From Pseudomonas farris (GTDB taxonomy: Bacteria; Pseudomonadota; Gammaproteobacteria; Pseudomonadales; Pseudomonadaceae): a stretch of 64,000 nt of DNA. The stretch is from NCBI RefSeq assembly GCF_019145235.1, contig NZ_JAHSTV010000010.1, positions 186,001 to 250,000 on the forward strand. The letters run 5' to 3'. Below are positions 42,840 to 51,197 of this stretch, one piece after another (within the stretch, counting starts at the first letter, position 1; each line of letters begins with the position of its first letter). Both the position numbers and the translations under genes were made by a program. Below the pieces are notes generated by a model. That model was not told the DNA's origin, did not search any database, and was given only the letters and a program-made list of their open reading frames with translations.

Positions 42840-44381
42840 ATGCTCATGAGCACCAACAGCTACCTGGAGTTTTACCTCTCTCTGCTGGCCTGGATCATCA
42901 ACAACGGCCTCTGGAGTGTCCTGTCCGACACCGGGCTATTCGCCGCGCCCTTCGGCGCAATCATCCTGCAAGAATGGCTGTCGGCCCGTCAGCAAGGCGC
43001 GGATGAAGGCAACAAGGGACTGCTCTCGGTGCCGCGGATCGAGAACCGGTTGTGGCTGGCCTACATCGTCGTATTGTTCGGCTGCGCGCCGGTCTTTCCG
43101 TTGAGCCTCTCGTCAATGGCGTTCGATGATGCGGCGAGCCAACGTTGCGGCGTCAGTGTGGCCAGGCCAGCAGAAACCGCCTGGGGGGCCACCTTCAATA
43201 CCATCGGCGAACGCTCCGCCAACGTGCCGATCTGGTGGTTTCTGGTGTATGCCTTGAGCAAAGGGGTCACCGCGGCGGCCACCGCCTCCATTCCCTGCAC
43301 ACCGGATATCAGGCAGATGCGCATGGAGATCGACAGTTCGCGCATCGACAGCCAGGTGCTGCTGCAGGAAGTCGCCGACTTCACCCGCGACTGCTATGGC
43401 TATTCCCGTTCTCGGTTGTTCACCAACCGTCCGCAGTTGGACAAGGTACAAAGTCACGACGCGTCCTGGATCGGCTCAAGCTATTTTCTCGACACGCCCA
43501 GCTACTACGATACGGATCGTTCACGCACACCGCGAGTCAGCTGGCCGTATGACGAAAGCCGCGATGTTTCCTTACCTAGGCTGGAGAATGGCGCGGGCTA
43601 CCCCACCTGCAAGCAGTGGTGGAGTGATAGCGGTGTTGGGTTGCGCGAGCGCTTGATCCAGCAGGTCGATCCCTCGCTGCTGACTCAGCTGAAAGGTTGG
43701 TTGACTGGTCGTTCGAGCAACGAGATCGAGGATGCCACCCTGCGTGAGCTGGTCAGCCCGCGCCAGCAATCGATGTCCATGTCGCCCGGACAGGTGTACC
43801 AGGACTATGGCTCCAGTGCTCGCGGCGGCTCAATCAATCAGGGGCTCAATAACCTCGCCACCAACACCGGGCTGGCCCTCGGCTCCTTCAGCAACTTCCC
43901 GGCGATGAATGCGCTACGCGCCGCTCTGCCAATGGTGCAGGCCTTCCTGATCATGGGCGTCATCATCAGCTTGCCGCTGATCCTGCTGGTCAGTACCTAC
44001 CAGTTGAAGACCGTCATGACCGTGACGTTTACGCTATTCACGCTGCACATGTTGAGCTTCTGGTGGGAGTTAGCACGCTGGGTCGACTCCAGCATGCTCG
44101 ACACCTTGTACAACCAAGTTTCGGCTTCCAATCAAGTGCTGTTATCGCTGCCCACATCCGGCTTCATGGAGGGGACAGTTACGGCGCAGGTAATTGAGTA
44201 TGTGATGGGTGCGATGTTCATCGTGCTGCCGATGCTATTTCTAGGAGCCATGAGCTGGGCAGGATATTCAGTCGGCAACGGGATACAAGGTATGTTGGCG
44301 AACGGTAGCAAAGCTGCAAGTGACTCAGCGAGCAAAGGTACGGATCAAATATTGGGTGCTGCTAAGCGCTCAATTAGATGA
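42840..44381 (+). CDS. TraG-like N-terminal domain transfer protein
   Basis: The 513-residue multi-span protein has about five helices: two in the first 90 residues and three near 355-480. TraG_N motifs include NSYLEFYLSLLAWIINNGLW and CTPDIRQMRMEIDSSRID. It resembles the N-terminal part of F TraG, which acts in mating-pair stabilisation, without the long C-terminal periplasmic extension. It is the last T4SS gene. Its end overlaps a convergent gene by 12 bases. Confidence 0.85.
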   Translation: MLMSTNSYLEFYLSLLAWIINNGLWSVLSDTGLFAAPFGAIILQEWLSARQQGADEGNKGLLSVPRIENRLWLAYIVVLFGCAPVFPLSLSSMAFDDAASQRCGVSVARPAETAWGATFNTIGERSANVPIWWFLVYALSKGVTAAATASIPCTPDIRQMRMEIDSSRIDSQVLLQEVADFTRDCYGYSRSRLFTNRPQLDKVQSHDASWIGSSYFLDTPSYYDTDRSRTPRVSWPYDESRDVSLPRLENGAGYPTCKQWWSDSGVGLRERLIQQVDPSLLTQLKGWLTGRSSNEIEDATLRELVSPRQQSMSMSPGQVYQDYGSSARGGSINQGLNNLATNTGLALGSFSNFPAMNALRAALPMVQAFLIMGVIISLPLILLVSTYQLKTVMTVTFTLFTLHMLSFWWELARWVDSSMLDTLYNQVSASNQVLLSLPTSGFMEGTVTAQVIEYVMGAMFIVLPMLFLGAMSWAGYSVGNGIQGMLANGSKAASDSASKGTDQILGAAKRSIR

Positions 44382-44768
44382 CTTGCTGTCGCCTATATAA
44401 TGCCCGTTGTCGTCGAAGTCACCGATGTAGAGGTCAGCACCTAGGTAGTCTGGCCCTGGATTTTTCTCTTGTTGATCGGCACCAATAAAAACCCTGAGCC
44501 ATAGCAAAGTAGTGACAGCCAGCATCATCACAATGAAAGTAACCATCCAAGCACTGACAAAAAGCAATCCTCCGATCAATGCCAGTTTGGCAATCAAAAA
44601 ACTCCCGCGAACAAGTAATTTACCTGCGGGCATACCTGCCGTCACCGCACGCTCAACCACGCGGGACTCAAACGTTTTCAACTTACGGTAACCACGCTTT
44701 ACCGACATGCCACAGGTATAGGCCCAGCGGTGGGCACGGGAAACTTGAACGGGATTCTGCGTCTGCAT
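44370..44768 (-). CDS. DUF3742-like ICE membrane protein
   Basis: The 132-residue protein has a basic N-terminus, two hydrophobic segments (about 54-90: FLIAKLALIGGLLFVSAWMV and onwards), and a C-terminal DYLGADLYIGDFDDNGHYIG. The latter ends in the YG.....G.YIG style I associate with DUF3742. It is convergent with the TraG-like gene, which is the usual place for this family. Role unknown. Confidence 0.78.
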   Translation of the reverse strand: MQTQNPVQVSRAHRWAYTCGMSVKRGYRKLKTFESRVVERAVTAGMPAGKLLVRGSFLIAKLALIGGLLFVSAWMVTFIVMMLAVTTLLWLRVFIGADQQEKNPGPDYLGADLYIGDFDDNGHYIGDSKSSN

Positions 44769-44964
44769 GTTCTCGCCCTCTTCTGAGCGTTTTCATGATT
44801 GAGACAGGAGTAATAGCGTACTACTGAAATCGGCCCGTGCCTGACCGTTTATCAGTTTGCCCCAGCCGAAAAATCTTCACTGGAAGACAGAAGACAAGCT
44901 CCGTGAAACAGCGTCTCTACAGTCATTGACCCATGTAAATCGTCCGGCTAAATACAAGGTATGG

Positions 44965-45092
44965 ATCGCTGTTATCAACAGCACCTTCCCAGGTAGCCAG
45001 AGCCTTCAAGGCTACGTTCACTTCGGTGATGGCTCTCCCCAAGTGCGATTAGCGTTCGGTAGTTCGCACGGTGACCGTTTCTACGGTGATGA
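44965..45092 (+). ncRNA. Structured RNA element, copy B
   Basis: Hairpins in order: GCTGTT/AACAGC (44968-44982), GTAGCC/GGCTAC (44993-45015), TCAC/GTGA (45018-45029) and ACCGT/ACGGT (45074-45087). Unpaired linkers such as AAGTGCG, AGCGTTCGG and GGTGATGAA are shared with copy A at 22270-22400. Substitutions in three of the four stems are compensatory. It lies about 135 bases before ATG 45226 in a 457-base gene-free interval. Confidence 0.72.
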
Positions 45093-45159
45093 ACGCCTAC
45101 TGCTCTCCTGAGCGCCTTTCGAGCTCTGCTCGTGAGGAAAACCCTCTTGATTTTCTTCA

Positions 45160-45225
45160 ACCCACTGCGGGGAAATCTTTCCCCGCACGGGACAGGTTTC
45201 TTCGCGTTTTCAACGGAGACATACC
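45160..45225 (+). promoter_or_regulatory. GGGG...CCCC leader motif, copy B
   Basis: GCGGGGAAA TC TTTCCCCGC forms a perfect 9-base-pair hairpin (about 45167-45186). It is followed by ACGGGACAGG, TTCTTCGCGTTTTC and the SD GGAG before ATG 45226. The tail matches the leaders before 22600 and 45688. Confidence 0.62.
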
Positions 45226-45555
45226 ATGCCCAACTCACTTACACCGGAAACACTGAACACCCTTCGGTTGCCCATCGTGTTCACACCTGGCGCGTGGCAA
45301 CGCGCAGTACAGCTCGAGCGTTCTGATCACGCTGGGAAGCTGCAGATCGATCGGTTGAGCCACGTATTGCGCCTAGCCTTCGAAGCCCACTTGGCCTATC
45401 CACAAAGGCCCTATGTGCTGTTCGAGGTAGTCCACATTGAACCAACCGATCACTTCGACCACGACCCGTTACTGCAATTGAGTCTCAGCCTACTCCAAGA
45501 ACCGGGTCAGCCTGGCGCCTTGCTGATAGCGCTTGCAGGAGAACACCAGCGCTAA
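45226..45555 (+). CDS. Unknown small ICE protein under the shared leader
   Basis: The 109-residue protein (LPIVFTPGAWQRAVQLERSD, HLAYPQRPYVLFEVVHIEPT, DHFDHDPLLQLSLSLLQE) has no motif I recognise. It is acidic overall. It shares both the structured RNA element and the GGGG/CCCC leader with the DUF3577 gene. It precedes the ArdC-like gene by about 130 bases. An antirestriction or establishment role is an inference from neighbours. Confidence 0.6.
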   Translation: MPNSLTPETLNTLRLPIVFTPGAWQRAVQLERSDHAGKLQIDRLSHVLRLAFEAHLAYPQRPYVLFEVVHIEPTDHFDHDPLLQLSLSLLQEPGQPGALLIALAGEHQR

Positions 45556-45619
45556 GCGCAATTGGCGGCGCCCACCTCCACATTCGGACGGCATGCAAGA
45601 CCTGCATCAATCCAGCCCA

Positions 45620-45687
45620 TCACCCACCGGGGAACCCTCCCCCCGACGGGCAAGGCGTTCCTCCGTTTTTCTCTCGAGGAAATTGCC
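45620..45687 (+). promoter_or_regulatory. GGGG...CCCC leader motif, copy C
   Basis: ACCGGGGAACCCTCCCCCCG, then ACGGGCAAGGCGTTCCTCCG and TTTTTCTC, precedes the SD GAGGAA and ATG 45688. The layout is the same as copies A and B, without a preceding four-hairpin element. Confidence 0.55.
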
Positions 45688-46650
45688 ATGCGCGATATCT
45701 ACCAAGACGTAACTGACAAGATCGTTACCGCGTTAGACCAAGGCGTTGCTCCCTGGATCAAACCCTGGTCCTCAAGTGGCTCAGCTGACGTCGGCCATCA
45801 TCAACCCTACCCCATCAACGCCATTACGCATCGTCCCTATTCGGGCATCAATTTACCGCTGCTCTGGGCCGAGGCCAGGTTGCAGGGGTTCACTCAAGAC
45901 CGTTGGCTGACCTTCAACCAAGCGAAAAAGGCCGGTGGGCACATCCGTAAGGGTGAGCACAGCACCCTGGCGGTGCTCTACAAGCCGATCGAGCGCGAGG
46001 AGCAGATCGAGTCAGGCCAACCCGTACTCGATGAAAACGGTCAGCCCAAGGTTGCTCACTTCGGCATTCTCAGGACACATTTTCTGTTCAACATCGAGCA
46101 AACGGAGGGGCTCGAAATGCTCAATGAAACTCTGCTCGAGACGGAACAGAGTGATCCCTTCCAGCCCAACAGCGCCGCGGAAAATCTGCTGTTAAGTTCA
46201 GGTGCACGCATCGTTCATCGGCCTGCCGACGAAGCCTTTTACCACCCGATCAGGGATCTCATCCAACTGCCGACAAAAGCACAATTTCACGATGAAGGCG
46301 AGTACTACGCCACGGCACTGCATGAGCTGACGCACTGGACCGGGCATCACGCTCGGTTGCAGCGCGAAGGCATGACGTCAGCCTGTCCGTTCGGCTCGCC
46401 AGGCTACGCGTTTGAGGAGTTGATCGCCGAAATGGGCGCTGCGTTTTTATGCGCCTACACCGGTATACAGGGAGAGCTCCGACACGAGGGCTACATTGAC
46501 TCCTGGCTCAGCCTGCTCAAGGCAGACAAACGCGCGATCTTCCGCGCCAGTGGTCACGCCCGAAGCGCCTCGGAGTATGTGCTCAACCTGGAGCAGCAAC
46601 TGAAGCAAGCGGTCTTAGATGACTCACTCTGCATGAACGATGGAGTTTGA
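45688..46650 (+). CDS. ArdC-like antirestriction protein (DUF1738 plus zinc metallopeptidase-like domain)
   Basis: ATG 45688 gives 320 residues, dropping an atypical 42-residue extension. The N-terminal ssDNA-binding ArdC domain is DIYQDVTDKIVTALDQGVAP, then NAITHRPYSGINLPLLW and GHIRKGEHS. The C-terminal part has the zinc motif HELTHWTGH (about 213) with a downstream Glu in FEELIAEMGAAFLC. ArdC proteins protect incoming single-stranded DNA from host restriction. A strong terminator follows. Confidence 0.88.
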   Translation: MRDIYQDVTDKIVTALDQGVAPWIKPWSSSGSADVGHHQPYPINAITHRPYSGINLPLLWAEARLQGFTQDRWLTFNQAKKAGGHIRKGEHSTLAVLYKPIEREEQIESGQPVLDENGQPKVAHFGILRTHFLFNIEQTEGLEMLNETLLETEQSDPFQPNSAAENLLLSSGARIVHRPADEAFYHPIRDLIQLPTKAQFHDEGEYYATALHELTHWTGHHARLQREGMTSACPFGSPGYAFEELIAEMGAAFLCAYTGIQGELRHEGYIDSWLSLLKADKRAIFRASGHARSASEYVLNLEQQLKQAVLDDSLCMNDGV

Positions 46651-46680
46651 TCGTTACCTCACCGCTGCAAGTGCATCACA

Positions 46681-46708
46681 GGGCCCAACGCGAGTTGGGC
46701 CCTTTTTT
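46681..46708 (+). terminator. Rho-independent terminator of the ardC-like gene
   Basis: GGGCCCAAC GCGA GTTGGGCCC, followed by TTTTTT, lies about 30 bases after the stop codon. Confidence 0.9.
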
Positions 46709-46780
46709 CTGCGCCCAGAAAACCCCATGCCGCAGGGCTCGGATGCAAAGAGTCAGGGATGGGCACACACCCGCAGCCTG

Positions 46781-46978
46781 TCATTCCGCATCCAGGTTCT
46801 GCGCCAGAAAATCCACCAGCTCGAGAGGACTTCGGCTATCGATTACCTTGTAGATCAGATCACGCTTACTGCGCGGCAACTTCTTGACCACGCTCTTCGC
46901 CGAGGCCCGGACGGCTTCGTCAGTCCCATGGATACGTGCCGCGAGCAGCAGCACGAGCGTGGCGTCAGTGAGGTTCAT
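46781..46978 (-). CDS. Small helical ICE protein
   Basis: ATG 46978 gives 65 residues (MNLTDATLVLLLAARIHGTD ... SKRDLIYKVIDSRSPLELVD). A longer frame to 47101 is less likely. It is mostly helical with a basic centre and opposite to the flanking genes. I do not recognise the family. Confidence 0.55.
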   Translation of the reverse strand: MNLTDATLVLLLAARIHGTDEAVRASAKSVVKKLPRSKRDLIYKVIDSRSPLELVDFLAQNLDAE

Positions 46979-47201
46979 GGCAAGACCCAAAAAATATGCA
47001 CCGCAGTGTACCGACTCTTGTCTTTTCCATACCAGCCCCCCAACAAACTGACGTGTAGCAGTATCGATAATCCGATTGCCGCACAAAGGGACACGAGCCA
47101 AAAGGACGGGTAAGGGTTGGAAAGGAATGGGGAGTCAAGGGTAAGAGCCCTATCCGAAAAGGCTAAAAGGCCACTGACCCAGCTACTTCCCGGAGGTCAC
47201 G

Positions 47202-48914
47202 ATGCTCAGTCTGTTTCGCCACAAAAGGCGGAAGCCCCCTCCGCCACCGACCGTGAGCGTCGCCGAAGGTTACCTGCCCATCGAGTCGGCTTACAGCTTG
47301 TTAGCTGCGGAGCACCGCCGTCAGTTGCTCGATCGCATCTGGCAGTACACCGCCCTCTCCCACGCGCAGTTCACCCAGCTCTATTTAAACCCGATCCATC
47401 GCTACGCTGAACAGGTCCAGCAACTCCCGGCCAGCGAGACCCACCACCATGCGTATCTCGGCGGCATGCTCGACCATGGCCTGGAGCTGGTCGCTTGCAG
47501 TTTGAAACTGCGTCAGTCGTATCTGCTTCCCACCGGAGCCGCGCCTGAAGACCAGGCCGCCCAGACTGATGCCTGGTCCGCGGGCATCGCCTATGGTGCG
47601 CTGCTGCATGACATCGGTAAGATCGCCGTTGACCTGCTGGTCGAACGGCAGGATGGCCGTCTTTGGCACCCCTGGCAGGGACCACTGGATCAGCCCTACC
47701 GTTTTCGTTACCTCAAGGGTCGTGACTACCACCTACACGGTGCCGCCGCCGGCTTACTCTACACCCAGATTCTCGACCGTCCGATCCTCGATTGGCTCAG
47801 TGGATTTCCGTCGCTGTGGGCCAGCTTGCTGTATGTCCTGTCCGGTCAGTACGAACGTGCCGGCGTGCTGGGCGAATTGGTGATTCAAGCTGACCGAGTC
47901 TCCACCGCACAGAACATCGGTGGCAACCCGAACAAGGCGCTGCAAGCGCCGATCCATTCGCTGCAACATCACTTGATCAGCGGACTGCGTCATCTGGTTC
48001 AGCACGAGCTGAAACTCAACCAACCGGGTGCCGCCGGCTGGCTGACCCAGGACGCCCTCTGGCTGGTCAGCAAAACCGTCACCGACAAACTGCGCGCCTA
48101 TCTGCTGTCGCAAGCGATTGAGGGCATTCCCTCATCCAACATTGCGGTGTTCGACGAGCTGCAGTCTCATGGTCTGGTCGAGTCCACCCCGGAAGGCAAA
48201 GCCATCTGGACCGCGCTGGTGACTCAGGGCAACTGGAAGCAGAGTTTCACTTTTCTGCTCCTTCAACCGGCATTGATTTGGGGCAGCGAAGAGCGCCCCG
48301 AAACCTTCAGCGGAACCGTGAGCGTGGTCGTCGAGGACAATTCGTCTGACGTTCCACCCTCGCCAACAGCGCCCAAGGCTGTCAGTACGGGATCGACTCC
48401 AACACCACCGCAACCAGAACCACTGGCAATGGAGGATGCCGACTACCTCGGAACACTGCTGGGTATGTTCGAACCGGTAGAACCCGAAATCAATGAGGCA
48501 CCGCCAGAACCCTCTCTCGAAATCTCAGGTCCCCCTGGTCAGGTTTTCCTGGACTGGGTCAAGGAAGGCATCCTGAGCCACCATCTGATCATAAACGACA
48601 GCAAGGCCAAGGTGCACACGGTGAGCGGTTCGGTATTTCTGGTCACACCGGGCCTGTTCCAACGCTACGCTCAAGAGTTCCCTGGTATTTCACAGGGGGC
48701 CGATCAAGAAACTGAAGAGTGGCGTTGGGTGCAGAAGCAGTTCGAGAAATTGAAGATCCATAGGAAGCGTGACGACGGTCTGAACATCTGGGCCTGCCAA
48801 GTGCGAGGTCCCAGGAAGAAAACCATCTTAAAGGGGTATCTGATTGAGGAATCGAAGCTGCTTTTCGAATCGATCCCCCCCGACAATCCTTTTCTTAAAA
48901 TCGCAGAGCCTTAA
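47202..48914 (+). CDS. MobH-type relaxase, TraI_2 family (TIGR03760-like)
   Basis: The 570-residue relaxase nicks oriT and leads the transferred strand. The HD-type MobH core has HHHAYLGGMLDHGLELV (about 78-94) and LLHDIGKIAVDLL (about 130), characteristic of TraI of SXT/ICEclc-type elements. A proline-rich linker (about 385-415) precedes a C-terminal winged-helix-like domain ending near FLKIAEP. It is usually near the integrase end of these ICEs, but here no integrase follows. Confidence 0.92.
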   Translation: MLSLFRHKRRKPPPPPTVSVAEGYLPIESAYSLLAAEHRRQLLDRIWQYTALSHAQFTQLYLNPIHRYAEQVQQLPASETHHHAYLGGMLDHGLELVACSLKLRQSYLLPTGAAPEDQAAQTDAWSAGIAYGALLHDIGKIAVDLLVERQDGRLWHPWQGPLDQPYRFRYLKGRDYHLHGAAAGLLYTQILDRPILDWLSGFPSLWASLLYVLSGQYERAGVLGELVIQADRVSTAQNIGGNPNKALQAPIHSLQHHLISGLRHLVQHELKLNQPGAAGWLTQDALWLVSKTVTDKLRAYLLSQAIEGIPSSNIAVFDELQSHGLVESTPEGKAIWTALVTQGNWKQSFTFLLLQPALIWGSEERPETFSGTVSVVVEDNSSDVPPSPTAPKAVSTGSTPTPPQPEPLAMEDADYLGTLLGMFEPVEPEINEAPPEPSLEISGPPGQVFLDWVKEGILSHHLIINDSKAKVHTVSGSVFLVTPGLFQRYAQEFPGISQGADQETEEWRWVQKQFEKLKIHRKRDDGLNIWACQVRGPRKKTILKGYLIEESKLLFESIPPDNPFLKIAEP

Positions 48915-49212
48915 ATTTCCGTAACTGTAAGTCCCAGCTCGGCGAGCAATTCAGCCAATGAAATGGTTTGCCTGAAATGGTGCATCCATAGGCTAACTCG
49001 CACTCCTTACCTCTCGTCTGGAAAAGCCTTCGACGGGCTACGAATTGGCTCATCAATTCGACCACTCCATTGGTTATTTCTGGCCTGCTGCAAGTCATGA
49101 ATGACTCCCTCTCTCGCGTTACGGCCTAGTTGGGGTGCTGCGTGGCCGACGCCTGTGCTGGCACAGCATCACAAAGCCGCGAAGGGTGGCCGAAAGACGT
49201 AGGAGACATGAA

Positions 49213-49388
49213 ATGAAACTGATAACGATCTTTGAACTGGCCACAAAATCTGAAAGCGAACTGCGCGTGCTGTACCGGGCGGTCTTCAATGTCGCAGCGC
49301 GCACCGGGAAACCTGGAGCATCAGAATGCCCCTGGCCTCGCTGGAAAATATCCACCGCGTAATGATTTCAAGAGCGTTGCGCCCTTGA
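49213..49388 (+). pseudogene. Short ICE gene with probable frameshift
   Basis: ATG 49213 (GGAGAC upstream) encodes MKLITIFELATKSESELRVL and YRAVFNVAAR, then drifts into WPRWKISTA. In the neighbouring frame the downstream sequence reads PLASLENIHRVMISRAL and stops at 49386. I recall ICE proteins that have both halves in one frame. A one-base shift near 49300-49330 would explain this. Intact homologues are about 60 residues of unknown function. Confidence 0.55.
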
Positions 49389-49395
49389 GTCGTCA

Positions 49396-49423
49396 TACGG
49401 AGCGGCCATGAGGCCGCTCCGTA
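49396..49423. terminator. Hairpin between the relaxase module and the defence cargo
   Basis: TACGGAGCGGCC ATGA GGCCGCTCCGTA is a perfect 12-bp-arm palindrome between a plus-strand gene and the convergent HerA gene. The T-run is weak. It may be a bidirectional terminator. Confidence 0.55.
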
Positions 49424-49454
49424 CTGCCAATCAGGCTCGCGACCCGTGAAGCAA

Positions 49455-51188
49455 TTACTGGATGTTTTGTTTACGCCAGTTATCTACCGCAATCGAAAGT
49501 CGCTTGTCTTTGACCGGCTTTTGCCATTCATCCCAGAAATTGACCGTGCCGCTATTCGGTTTGTTTATGGGCTCATCGATCCCGATTCTGCTTGGCAGCA
49601 AGCTCGCATCGCCAACAACCAAGGCCTCGCCTGTATCGAGGGTCGGCAGGATGTCGCTGAACCCACCGAGGCTATCGGGAAGAAGTCTCTTGATAACGCC
49701 CTGATCCTCGGCGTTGGTCAGCCGCATGGATACGAAGTTGCTGCATTGGCTGAGCATCGTCTTATTCACTTCGGACGGACGCTGGCTTATCACGACAAGG
49801 CTGACACCGTACTTACGGCCTTCCTTGGCGATGCGCTCGAAAATATCCAGGGAAATATCGTCAGCTGATTCCGCCATGCTTCGTTGGGGCATGTAGAGAT
49901 GGGCTTCATCACAGAGAAGCGCAATAGGATGACGCAGCTCGGATGGCGTCCACTGTTGGACGGAGAATGTGACCCGCGCGACAAGGGAAACGATCAGCGG
50001 GAGAACATCTGATGGAACCTCGGAAAAGTTTATGATCTTGATACCAGCTTTGCCATTTTCTTCAGAGCTGCCGAGCACGGCAGTGGTGAACTTTTCAAGC
50101 CAGGAAAAATCCAGAACGTCTCCACCGCCATTGAACATAAAGCCAAGGCGCCGATCAGAAATTTTGTTCTCCAGGCGGGAAATCATGCGTGCGGGCTTTC
50201 CAAAAAAATCTCCCTGCTTTTCTTTACCGGCCGCAGCCCCCGGAACCATCTCCACGTTGATGTCGTTCAGCCTGCCCATCAGGACATTCAGATCGAATGG
50301 AACCGGGCTATCTACGGTGAAGTGCTTCAGAATTTCCTGTTGGTCGCCATCCTCCAGATACTTTCTTTTGGCCTGGTTGATCTCACGCGCCATAATCATG
50401 GCCTGGTTGGGCGCATTCTGGTCACTCCGGTCAACAAACATTGCCACGAGTGCTTCATACGAAAGCAGCCAGTAAGGCAGGTAAAGCACACCGTCATCAA
50501 TGGTGCGTTTAGCCTCAACATCTGCGGGACCGGCCACTTTGAAGTGCTGAATACCTTGGCCCACCAACGGCGAGTATTCACCATGAAGATCAAAAACAAT
50601 GGCGTTAGCCGTAGAGAGCCCCGCCATCGGCTCAATGATCTTGGCTGTCGTCCAGGATTTACCTGATCCGGTACTGCCGCCGATGAAGGCGTGGCGCTGG
50701 AAAAACTTGTTACCGTTGAGGTAGGCAACGGCATGTTCGTCCAGGGTGTATTTGCCCAGCGTCAGGGCATTCCCATCGGCTGAGACGCTAGAGAGCGTAC
50801 GCATAAAGCCAGTAAGGTTTTCGCCCTCTAGCGAAAAGCAATTTGCATCAATTTCCGGAACGCTTTCCAGAGTGCGGCGAAAGACGTTTTCTTTTCCTCC
50901 GTCACGATCCAGCATCGTGCCAATCAGGGCGATTTTGCACAGGTTCAGTTCTGAGGTCTGGTCGCTGATGCCATCGCCTGCGATGTCCTCGATGCCGCGC
51001 TTGCGGGTCACCTGGGTGATGAGGCCGATGAGATGCTGTCCGGGCCTGCTGCTTTGGAGCACGGCCAGATGGTTGACTTGCAACCTTTTGAGTTGGTCGA
51101 CATTTTCCACGTCCACGATCACGTTTGTCGTGTCAACGGAGGCAACCTTCCCAAGCGCGTCTTTATCCTTAAAGTTAAAAATCGGCAT
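49455..51188 (-). CDS. HerA-type ATPase of a SIR2-HerA defence pair
   Basis: The 577-residue protein has an N-terminal HAS-barrel-like region (about 1-100). Walker A is GGSTGSGKSWTTAKI (about 170), with an adjacent AIVFDLHGEYSPL. Walker B is IALLCDEAHLYMP (about 430), followed by GVSLVVISQRPSEVNKTMLS and an arginine-rich end. HerA forms hexamers and, with SIR2 proteins, makes a known antiphage NADase/ATPase complex. It lies 9 bases downstream of the SIR2 gene. Codon use and base composition are less GC-rich than in the ICE core, as expected of cargo. Confidence 0.92.
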   Translation of the reverse strand: MPIFNFKDKDALGKVASVDTTNVIVDVENVDQLKRLQVNHLAVLQSSRPGQHLIGLITQVTRKRGIEDIAGDGISDQTSELNLCKIALIGTMLDRDGGKENVFRRTLESVPEIDANCFSLEGENLTGFMRTLSSVSADGNALTLGKYTLDEHAVAYLNGNKFFQRHAFIGGSTGSGKSWTTAKIIEPMAGLSTANAIVFDLHGEYSPLVGQGIQHFKVAGPADVEAKRTIDDGVLYLPYWLLSYEALVAMFVDRSDQNAPNQAMIMAREINQAKRKYLEDGDQQEILKHFTVDSPVPFDLNVLMGRLNDINVEMVPGAAAGKEKQGDFFGKPARMISRLENKISDRRLGFMFNGGGDVLDFSWLEKFTTAVLGSSEENGKAGIKIINFSEVPSDVLPLIVSLVARVTFSVQQWTPSELRHPIALLCDEAHLYMPQRSMAESADDISLDIFERIAKEGRKYGVSLVVISQRPSEVNKTMLSQCSNFVSMRLTNAEDQGVIKRLLPDSLGGFSDILPTLDTGEALVVGDASLLPSRIGIDEPINKPNSGTVNFWDEWQKPVKDKRLSIAVDNWRKQNIQ

Positions 51189-51197
51189 CTCTTCTTC

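Noticed and set aside
48895..49098. 67-codon minus-strand frame after the relaxase gene
   Set aside because: It overlaps the relaxase end, has no SD and no recognisable motif. Left as probable chance frame.
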